From: Erodium maritimum
Lineage: Eukaryota > Streptophyta > Magnoliopsida > Geraniales > Geraniaceae
Reading direction: 5' to 3'
Assembly: GCA_963921825.1 (NCBI GenBank)
Contig: OY997596.1
Span: forward strand, 17,489,001-17,553,000
DNA length: 64,000 bases
Part shown: positions 56,118 through 64,000 of the stretch, in pieces
Position numbering within the stretch: the first letter of the stretch is position 1
Layout: each line of letters begins with the position of its first letter
Made by a program: the position numbers and the translations under genes
The notes under the pieces: generated by a model
Told to the model about the DNA's origin: nothing
Seen by the model: only the letters and a program-made list of their open reading frames with translations
The model's database searches: none

Positions 56118-56846
56118 GTGGGAAATAATAGGTCTACTGAATTTACTCACTTATTTCGTTGTTGGTGGATGCCTGAGGTATTCATAGAAGACTTGTCAAG
56201 TAGGGAGTCAATTATGAACGTGGGAGGAGTTAAGGCAACCAGGAGAAAATTAAATTGTAGTGTATGCAAGGTGAAGAATGAGGTTTGTGTTCGTTGCAGT
56301 CAAGGAGCTTGTAGAACTTCCTTTCATCCTATATGTGCGCGGAAGTTGTCTGTTGAAAAGCTAGCTAGAAGTTGGGACAAGATTTTCATACACATTTTAC
56401 ACATTAGAGCAGAATCTCATAAAGAGGATGTCATTAACAAGGTGGCACTAAAATTGAATGTGAATGGATTTGAAGGCAAACTAAAGGATGGACAAGGGAG
56501 AAAGTTGGGTTCTGGGTATACAAGAACTCTCTGTGAGTCATATAAATTTGGCAAGTTGGTAGTTTCACGTATGGATGGTGGAACTTATGAACGATACATC
56601 GTACTTAAGGACAATTATGGCGGGGGTGAATTGGCTCAAGAAGCACAAAGAGGTACAGGGGGATCAACTCTGTTTTCCTTGGAGAAGAACCTTGGAAATG
56701 AAGTTATGAAGAAGGCGAAAAGGCTGAACAATGCACATCTTGTACTTGTATTAAAAAAAATATGCACATTGTTGGAGGGGTTGCTCAAGGTGAAATTCTT
56801 GGAAAGAAATATTCATGGGATCCATTGGCAGCTGCAATTGTTGTAA
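56118..56846 (+). pseudogene. Extended PHD-finger-like fragment carried in the LTR element
   Basis: A 242-codon frame contains MPEVFIEDLSSRESIMNVGG then NCSVCKVKNEVCVRCSQGAC and RTSFHPICARKL (about residues 35-82). The CxxC...CxxC...HxxC spacing with SFHPICAR is the signature of the second half of extended PHD fingers in plant chromatin readers, which bind histone tails. After ARKL the similarity stops: the normal next zinc ligands are absent, so the domain is incomplete. It probably comes from a nuclear chromatin gene; the parent is not identified. Because it lies between two LTRs and reads in the element's sense, it looks captured. Confidence 0.6.
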
Positions 56847-57295
56847 ATGACCTTGGTAATGTAGTCTCTTGCAGCTACTTCGAATATGATATTGTTGGTG
56901 CGGTTTGGGCAACAATGGTATCACAAGTTGTTGCAACTTACATGATGATTGAAGCCTTGAACAAGAAGGGATACAACACATTAGCTATCCTAGTTCCATC
57001 ATCAAGGGATAGTATGTGGATAGTTGGAATTGCCAATGCAGGTTTTGTTACAATGATGTCAGAGAACTCTGTAAGGATGCAAGGGAGGCAATTGCAAAAG
57101 GTCTTCTTCATTGATTTTGCAGGTTTTGTTCCAATTGGATTGTTTAGCTTTTGTGAGCTTGTGGAGGAATTGGAGGAGAAACCAGCAAAGGGATGTTGGA
57201 GAGGCACAGACAATTCTATAAGCAAATATCAACCTGCAATTGTTGGCAAGCAAAGAAGTATTAAAGGTACCTGGAAAGCTTTTCTAATAAGCTGA
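56762..57295 (+). pseudogene. MATE-transporter-like fragment carried in the LTR element
   Basis: A 177-codon frame contains GAVWATMVSQVVATYMMIEA, LNKKGYNTLAILVPSSRDSM and GIANAGFVTMMSEN. These match the AAWATxxSQ / LNKKGYN / PS...GLAAPVFxTMxSK pattern of plastid-type plant MATE proteins (EDS5-like), which are 12-helix antiporters of organic anions such as isochorismate. Only about one quarter of such a protein is present (roughly two to three membrane segments), and sequence before WDPLAAAIVVNDLG and after SENS is unrelated or unrecognised. It overlaps the end of the PHD-like frame in another frame. It cannot work as a transporter. Confidence 0.65.
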
Positions 57296-57349
57296 AGTTG
57301 GAAGAAGTCCTAGGTTAGAAATAAGGTAAGCTTGAGGACAAGAATATTT

Positions 57350-57358
57350 TATGGAGGG
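57350..57358 (+). other. Polypurine tract before the 3' LTR
   Basis: TATGGAGGG immediately before the LTR's TG at 57359. Confidence 0.75.
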
Positions 57359-57804
57359 TGGTCTGAAGGCTGATTCTCTCAAAGAGGCCAATGAGAAAAG
57401 AAGAGCAACGACGTCGTCTAAGGGGAGTAACCGAATTGGGAAACGGCATCGTTTGGGTTAAAACGTGTGGCTACGTGGAGAGCCATGGTGTGCTGAACTA
57501 TCATCTTCAAGGTCTGGCTCTGTGGTCCCAAATGACCGGTACGATGAAGGTGGAGAGGATGGGCCAGATGTGCTTAGTTTGGTGTGGTACTGGTGTGAGG
57601 CGTGTTGCAAGGTATTAGAGGGAGAAGAGAAGCAATTGGAAATTGTCTTTGAACCTGTAAGCTTTAGCTATTTCCTTAGAGAGAGAATTGGAGAAAGGGG
57701 AATGTTAGAAACCTAGAACCAAGCTTTCAATTTATCTGTAATTTCATATCAGTTCTTCAATACAATGTCTTTAGTTTTCGATCCAAATTCTAGCCTTTGT
57801 TACA
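57359..57804 (+). repeat. 3' LTR (446 bp)
   Basis: Starts TGGTCTGAAGGCTGATTCTC and ends TTTGTTACA; followed by GTCTT, the right copy of the target duplication. Confidence 0.93.
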
Positions 57805-57809
57805 GTCTT

Positions 57810-58015
57810 CACATATCACTTTCAAGACCATGCAAAGATTTTGGCCGATAGCTGCAAACGATTCCTTGCAACGTTCATTCAACGAGACTCCTTCCACAAC
57901 AAACTATTGGAAGAATCCACCTAGAGTGGCAGCGCTCCAAAATTACCTACAATCTCAAACCCGTTAATAGAGTTTCTCTTAAGGTTGGATTCTAACCCGT
58001 TAATAAGAGCACTTT
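57810..58015. other. Flank between two insertions, no gene
   Basis: Continues the sequence left of 53182 and ends in the target site GTTAATAAGAGCACTTT (57999-58015) of the next retroposon. Confidence 0.5.
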
Positions 58016-58565
58016 TTTTTATAAGCTCGAAAAATTTATTAATAAGACCAACTCCAAAAAAGAAGTCGGAATGCCCTGTTTCAAAGAAACTAAACAGGGT
58101 AAAATGGTCAATAGACCAAGAACCACGCTTACAAAGGAGTTCCGTTACGGGCGAACTATAGGGAAAATACCTATCCCAGAAACAGAGACAACCAAACAAA
58201 CAAAATAAAACTAAAATTAAGGAGCTGACTTCTGTCGAGCCTTATGAGACGATTTCCACAAGGTCGAAACAGGAGGCGCTACCTTAATGGCACGTTCCCG
58301 AGTCAAAGAACGAGCTCTCGAACGAGTGACAACCGTGTAAATAGAGGGCCGGCTCTGACGAGGTTGAAGGAGAGCATCCTTCCACGGGCTATTCTCCTTC
58401 TCTTCTACTTCCACCGGACCCTCCAAATTTTCGGAAATCGGTTCCGAGGCTACCAGACTTACCAACGCTACCTCAACATCCTTGACAGGTAAAGAGCCTA
58501 AAACACATCCCAATTGACCTTGGGCTTGAAGATCAATATCAACATCATCCCCACAAAAAGATGAT
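58016..58565 (-). mobile_element. Retroposon with 17-bp target duplication, minus orientation
   Basis: GTTAATAAGAGCACTTT occurs at 57999-58015 and 58566-58582 and flanks a 550-bp insert whose left end is a T run (poly(A) on the minus strand), so it was inserted by LINE-type machinery. The minus frame from about 58562 to 58217 encodes an ORF1-tail-like hydrophilic protein (PVEVEEKENSPWKDALLQPR, VTRSRARSLTRERAIKV), followed by a 200-bp 3' UTR. No reverse transcriptase part is present, so the source was probably a short LINE derivative. Confidence 0.8.
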
Positions 58566-58582
58566 GTTAATAAGAGCACTTT

Positions 58583-60018
58583 GTTCCAAAAGGATATGAA
58601 TATGACGTCCTACAATCTCGCGGAAACAAATAAATATGAGAAGTGTTTGAATGACCAGTTGTTCTTTGCCATAACAAGGATTTTAGATAAAGCCATAAAT
58701 TTTAGTCATTCTTTGATTGTTGCTTTTAGTGAGAGTTTCTATACCTTCAATGAAACAGAAGGATGGATGACTGGTACCCACTATTTTTTTTTTACTTGAT
58801 TTTCCATTTTTCAGCCAAGCCTTAGCTATCAATAATGTATACCCTATCTGAACTGATCCATTTAAAACTTTGATAATCTGAGGCGTCTGCGAAACAAGTT
58901 TGTGAACAAAACCAAAATATTTTCAAAATTTATTCGGTCTCTTGCACACCAACATTGAGATAATTTTCCCCAGTGTAGTAAAAAGCTCTCCCAAACACCT
59001 TTCATCCTTTCCGGGAGGGATATTACACACGAAGAGATTCATCTCCCATTCCATTGTAGTTTTTATTTCGATTGATTTGAAACTGCTTCCTCCATGATCG
59101 TTGAACTCAAATCCGTGTTAGGATCCTTAAATCTACACACCAGTTATGGTAACCGGGGGGAAGAAATGGTATCACTACCTACAAAAGCTTCACAGTAACC
59201 CGAAGGACTTTTGTTTGATTCGGTCATCGCACACCTTTCATCACCTATTTCGGTCACCGTGTTTTTCTTCCAAAATTGAGACCGAGAGCTGGGGGGACTC
59301 GAGACTCTCTCCCATCATAATGGAACCTAGCTAGAAAATAGAAAGCAATAGATGCTTTGACAACATCGGGATCCGAAAGCTCAACTTCGTCCATTACAAC
59401 CGAGGTCATGGGATTCCTAATCGTTCTAACTTTGGTATTCTGTAAATGTAAGCCCTATTACGATCTCCCTCTAAACCCCACTTGACTCGGGACTTGTCTC
59501 AAAAAGACTGTCAGTGTTGACCAACTTTGATGTGTACTTGACAAGAACGCTTAGGTTGTTTATTAAATGAGCATACAAGTTCAAATCCACCAAGGTTGTT
59601 TCATTTGGCTCTTCAAAATCTATATACTAATTTATTAGATCATAAGTTACATAACCGCCAAAACATTATTCCAAACATTTATTTTACAGTAAACACATGT
59701 TTGGAACCAACAAACTCATGGTCAATTTTTGTCTCTTCACCCACATGCATTCCAATCTTCAGTATTCCTAGCAAGCTACATATTTGCTTGTACATGAATT
59801 CACATAATTGTGACCGTGTTCAAGTATTCTTGTCAAGTTTACAATTTCTATTCATCAGGATAGCACTGAACTGGTCTTACAGAGATTGATGATCACAGGG
59901 GTGTCGCTAGGTAAGTAGTAGTAGTACCGTCCACTTCTTTTTCCTCATCAACTACATGTTAAGTTTGGTGTTGCTACCTCTCCCTGAGCAGCACATAAGA
60001 TGGGCCTGAGGAGATGTT
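58583..60018. other. Intergenic, no gene seen
   Basis: About 1.4 kb without a supported coding region or repeat edge. The last 100-200 bp should contain the 3' UTR of the DnaJ gene on the minus strand. Confidence 0.5.
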
Positions 60019-62268
60019 TCATAACCAATCAACATGTTGACTTGAAGCCTTGGGTTGCTTCTTAGGCTTTTGGTACCGATTGTTCTCGTACTTGGCTTTA
60101 ACTATAAGAGAATACAGCAACTCTCCTTCAGCTGAAGTATCATAAGACTTCTCCAATATACTACAAAACAACCACAATAACTAGAAATGAGCACAACTGG
60201 TCAAGCACACCAATATTACATGTTTTACAAATATTAAGCTGAGCCTAGGAACAGTTAGTGAATGTGCTCAAACTTCAAAGTTAGTCTATTTGGTCATCGG
60301 AGTTGTAAATGTAATGAATGCAATTCAAAGTTATGAATACCTGTCCAATAGTTCCCCCAGAATAATCCTCTGTGAAGGTGTTACGTAATGAATGCAATTT
60401 CTGGGGCACTGACCCACAGCAAGCTGAACATTGTAATCTTCACCATGCCCTGTTTTGATGCACAGTGGGTTTAAACTTTGGACAGTGCCTCTTTTCTTAA
60501 GTTATGCTCATAGTGATGTACAATTTAGATGAAGTTACTCTTGCGATGGTTAAATGTTCATATTATTTTATATTAATTTCTTTCCTGTTTCATATTTCTA
60601 GATGCAATAAAAGAGAGTCAACTAATTATAATCAACCTTGAGATGTTGCACGTGCGGTTCCTGTTGAAGAATCGTATGCAAAAGCATGTGGGGCTCTCTG
60701 CACGCATGAATATGGACATCCTGTAGATATTTCATGAAGTAGACGAGGAAAATAAATAAATCTCATCATCTTATAGTTCTTCAAGTTCCCAGTAACCTTT
60801 AAATAGGAGTCTCAGAATTCCAGGGAATTCACAAAAAGTACGGGATTTGGACTCTCTTTTTCTAGCCAGAGATGGTAATAATCATTTACGTGCCACAAAA
60901 AACTACATTGTTTATAAGGTCTACTAGTAGTACCTTTGCCAACACAAAGAACCTCATTAACGAAGAGATCGTACGCTTCACATTCCGGTTCATCAAAAGG
61001 GTCTAAACATTCCCTACAAAAACCTTCAACAGTGAACAAATCTTTTCCAATTGCAAGACAAAAGGACAAATAATGAAATAACAAGAAAAGGAATAAGCCC
61101 TTAAATTATAAATGTGGTATTAGCATAATAAGATCACCCAATTTGCTAGATATTAGTGGAAATGAGACCTAAGAAAGTTTCAGAATTGACAACCATTCCA
61201 AGTTTGCCAAAGTAATACACTAAAAGTGGAACAACGCAACGCCTACTGGCATACTACACAACTATATCGATCAAGAACAAACCATGAATATTTTACTTCA
61301 TCCATATATCGTAGTGTAGAACAACGCAACATACGAACACAACAAAAACATATGTACAGTTACACCATTAAGGTTAAAATGTTGTCAATAATTAAATCAC
61401 CCATACATGAGGTATGAACTGGCAAATGTTAAAGATACAAGAAAACCAATAAAGACTTAAGAAATAACAGAAGGCTTATTTACCTCTGTATAACTTCTGA
61501 TCGGCTATAGTTGGATAGAATCTGCACACACCATCTGCCGAGTTAGTGACAAAGTTGTATTAATAGCGAAAAATCACAATATTGTAGAATCGGTTCTAAC
61601 AGATTTATTCTATTTTAACAGATAGAAGAATCAATTTTGGGCTTCTTCTAAGATCATTACCTCGTATGCTTGAATTACACGACGAATCATTGTATCCGAA
61701 TCTCCCCTATCCTTATTCACATCCGGATGGAACTGCTTGACCTGAAACACAAGAATTAAGTAAGACGTTCTTCTTAGGGTAACAGCCTAATTACAAACTT
61801 GTAGAAAATGAACATTTCTCAAAATTTTACATTTTCACCCCTTTCCCAAATTTCATCAACAACGAACCAAATAAATAAATAAAAACCTCAATTGACACCC
61901 ACCCAAAACAATTAATCAAATTCACACCACAATTAACAAAACGCCCACTATTTCACTTCACTTCACAACTTCCCCCAATTTTCCAGACAACCAAACAGAC
62001 ACCACGGAATCGGAATAGACGGCGTGGGTACCTTGGTACGGAAAGCGTCTTTAAGCTCGACGGCGGAGCAGTTGGGGTCGACGCCGAGGACGGCGTATGC
62101 AGAGGAAGTGCTGAGAGGAGCGTCGTCATCTGCACCACCGGTTCTAGCTCTGCAGCTCGCTGTGGAACGAGCCGGTGGTGACAAGGAAAGTGGGGTCCTT
62201 GAAATGGAGGGAAATTTTTGATATGGAAGAATTGGACGGACTGGATTGCAGAGGCACAAGTGTTCCAT
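60019..62268 (-). CDS. DnaJ protein with 4Fe-4S ferredoxin-like domain, probably chloroplast
   Basis: Seven coding exons with GT/AG borders and unbroken phase: 62268-62032, 61741-61661, 61521-61484, 61013-60934, 60720-60637, 60449-60341, 60160-60019; total 256 aa. Residues 1-55 are Ser/Pro/Arg-rich, like a plastid transit peptide. The J domain follows (AYAVLGVDPNCSAVELKDAF, HPD at 84-86), then PFDEPECEAYDLFVNEVLCV with Cys at 142, 147 and 151 (CVGKGCPYSC) and 188 and 192 (CPRNC), a 4Fe-4S cluster set. The tail is basic (QKPKKQPKASSQHVDWL). This matches the small plant DJC76/DJC77/DJC82 group, linked in Arabidopsis to plastid redox and stress. Length best fits DJC82 (At3g05345, from memory). 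The start ATG is the first in frame; an overlapping ATG in another frame lies 26 bp upstream. It looks intact. Confidence 0.9.
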
Positions 62269-62543
62269 CGCTTCTCTTTGGCTTTCTGTGCCAATGCTTT
62301 ATTTTTCTTTTCTTTGTAAATTTATTATGTGACGTTTTGACTTGGAGATTCATATTTGACAAAATGATGTGGTTGGAGACATTTTTATTTTTTATCCTTT
62401 TTTTTGTTCTTTTTAATTTCAGTTGTAGATTATTGATAAATAATACCAATTTTGTTTGTGGAGTATACGCCAATAAGTTTGTAAGGTAAGCTTTCAAAAA
62501 TCTTAAACACCCAGAAATGAAATCGGATTTGTAACTCAAATGC
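62269..62543. promoter_or_regulatory. DnaJ promoter region
   Basis: Only about 275 bp separate the DnaJ start from the Harbinger-type element, so the promoter is short or overlaps the transposon. T-rich on the plus strand; no clear TATA box was chosen. Confidence 0.4.
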
Positions 62544-62830
62544 TTAGAGCACGCACAACGGAACGCACCCGCGCCCCGCTCCGCGCGCGCCCGATCCGAG
62601 GACCGCGGGTCGTTCCGCTGTAGGGTCGAAAAAACGAGATCCCGCTCCCCAAACACGTGCTCCCGCTCCCCGATCCTCGCTCCTCGCTCCCCTCTCGCTG
62701 GCCGATCCTCGATCCCTCTGCTACTGTGGTCCTCTCCTGTGTCGCCACATGGCTTCGCCGAATCTGACCGTTTGCAATGGTCGGGTAACAACTCTTTTTT
62801 TTAATTAGAAAATCAGATAAATGGAACCCT

Positions 62831-62837
62831 ATAAATA
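62831..62837 (+). promoter_or_regulatory. Probable TATA box of the transposase gene
   Basis: TATAAAT about 85 bp upstream of the first ATG (62919), preceded by GC-rich terminal sequence; spacing fits a plant promoter. Confidence 0.5.
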
Positions 62838-62918
62838 CCCAACCTCATTCCTCATTTTTCTCACACCATTCTCTACGTTCACTCTTTAATTCTCACTTCC
62901 TAATCGTTATTTTCGAAA

Positions 62919-64000
62919 ATGTCCGACAACGAGGTTATGTCCGACATTTAGGAGATGACGTACGAGGAGCTGGCTCCCCGGATGCCGACGTATGAGGAGA
63001 TGGCAGCCCAACTGCCGACATATGAGGACATGGCAGCCCAAATGCGGCCAGTTGAGCGACGATTCTGGCGGATGATGGAGAGGCACATGCAGAGAGTAAT
63101 GCCAAGGGTCCAGAGAGCCATCCGTGGGGAACCAATGCGACGACAGATTAACAGAGGTCGTTCGGAATCCCACATCCAATTGATGGCGAACTATTTTGAC
63201 GAACAACCCATATATGGCCCAGAAATGTTCAGGCGTCGGTTCCGTATGTGCAGACCACTTTTCCAACGGATTATGAATGCGGTGAAGGCTCACGACAGGT
63301 ACTTCGAACAGAGGCCTGGCGCTGCCTCACGATCGGGCTTATCAACGGAACGGAAGTGCACCGCCGCTATACGGATGCTTGCGTATGGGTCCGCGGCCGA
63401 TTCATTGGACGAAACTCTGCGCATTGGGGTAAGCACCATACTTGAATGTTTACGTAAGTTTTTCAAGGCCGTCATTCAGGTATTCGGAGCCGAGTATGAG
63501 CGTACACCCACACCGGATGACATGCAACGCTTACTCCGAGAAGGGTACAGCCGAGGGTTTCCCGGAATGGCGGGGAGTCTTGACTGTATGCATTGGACGT
63601 GGAAGAACTGCCCAACCGAAGACCAGGGAGCCCATAGACGGGGAGGTCACCACGGGGAAAAGACGATTATGCTTGAAGTTGTAGCGTCACGTGATTTATG
63701 GATTTGGCATGCATTTTTCGGGATGGCTGGATCGAACAACGACATCAACGTCCTCAACAACAGCCACCTATTCTAAGACGCTTACTACGGCCGTGAGCTA
63801 GCTGTGGAGTACTATACCAACGGGAATCGATACGACCGACCTTATTACTTGGTGGACGGCATTTACCCAAAATGGGCACGGTTCATGAAGACTATTCGGC
63901 ATCCCTTCGAGCCCAAAGAGAAGTTGTTTGCTAAATGCCAAGAAGGTGCTCGAAAAGATATTGAAAGTGCTTTTGGAGTACTTCAAGCAAGGTGGCACAT
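62919..64000 (+). pseudogene. Harbinger (DDE_Tnp_4, ALP1-like) transposase with two stops
   Basis: The frame begins MSDNEVMSDI, meets a TAG at 62949, and reopens at 62955 for 273 codons to a TAA at 63774, then continues to the window end. Near the N-terminus three 10-aa units (TYEELAPRMP, TYEEMAAQLP, TYEDMAAQMR) repeat. The catalytic triad is visible: D in MAGSLDCMHWTWKNCP, D in FGMAGSNNDINVLNNS, and E in CQEGARKDIESAFGVLQARW, with YYLVDGIYPKWARFMKTI between. These are nuclease domains that excise and insert at TTA/TAA with a Myb-like partner protein, which is not in the window. Two stops make it a recent pseudogene or leave a shorter product. Confidence 0.9.

Larger units (their letters stand above)
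53187..57804 (+). mobile_element. Complete non-autonomous LTR retrotransposon carrying host-gene-like fragments
   Basis: Two near-identical LTRs (53187-53627 and 57359-57804) start with TG and end with GTTACA. They are flanked by GTCTT on both sides (53182-53186, 57805-57809). A tRNA-Met primer site follows the 5' LTR and a purine tract precedes the 3' LTR. The interior (53628-57358) has no protease, integrase, RT or RNase H motif that I can recognise, so the element must rely on another element's enzymes. Instead it encodes stretches resembling an extended PHD finger and a MATE transporter, in sense orientation. Confidence 0.92.
62547..64000 (+). mobile_element. PIF/Harbinger DNA transposon, 3' end outside window
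   Basis: The left end GAGCACGCACAACGG follows TTA (62544-62546), the 3-bp target typical of PIF/Harbinger. A GC-rich strip of CCCGCTCCCCGATCC-like repeats (62570-62725) precedes a TATAAATA at 62831-62837 and the transposase frame. The right end lies beyond 64000. Confidence 0.85.

Noticed and set aside
58581..60000. Short open frames between the retroposon and the DnaJ gene
   Set aside because: No domain, no exon structure and no codon bias that I can support.

Overview
This is a nuclear genomic window from a flowering plant, most likely a eudicot. The evidence is three intron-containing host genes of plant-specific type (a TANGLED1-like microtubule protein, a kinesin-14 of the KIN-14S type, and a DnaJ protein with a ferredoxin-like domain) set in a dense bed of plant transposons. 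I saw no rRNA, tRNA or CRISPR.

Layout. 1-13.7 kb is a nested stack. A minus-strand L1-type LINE is cut into pieces by a Ty3/Gypsy element (1-4953), a Mutator-like element with a 9-bp target duplication (5095-8087) and a 3-kb solo LTR (8246-11224). 13.7-28.5 kb holds an hAT-like segment, two 5'-truncated LINEs, a Tourist-type MITE, an RNase H-domain gene fragment split by a solo LTR, and another solo LTR with an internal 716-bp duplication. 28.5-36.4 kb carries Ulp1-type (C48) protease remnants on both sides of a Ty1/Copia LTR that itself contains a solo Gypsy LTR. 36.5-41.4 kb is Copia debris in two orientations.

41.5-48.0 kb is a clean host island, all on the minus strand: TAN1 (3 coding exons, 352 aa) and, 580 bp upstream, a KIN-14S-like kinesin (12 coding exons, 770 aa). 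Exon boundaries were deduced from GT/AG sites and uninterrupted phase. Both products act on microtubules. 48.4-58.6 kb is again mobile DNA: a 0.9-kb retroposon, a frameshifted MuDR-type transposase gene, a complete LTR retrotransposon (53187-57804, matching 5-bp duplications) that carries pieces resembling a host MATE transporter and an extended PHD finger instead of a recognisable pol, and a 0.55-kb retroposon with a 17-bp duplication. 60.0-62.3 kb is the third host gene, a J-domain plus 4Fe-4S protein (7 coding exons, 256 aa). From 62547 to the window end lies a PIF/Harbinger transposon with a transposase reading frame broken by two stops.

The host genes do not form a pathway as a set, although TAN1 and the kinesin share the microtubule cytoskeleton. 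TAN1 and the DnaJ gene may preserve an old neighbourhood known from Arabidopsis chromosome 3. The most unusual object is the gene-fragment-carrying LTR retrotransposon at 53.2-57.8 kb.
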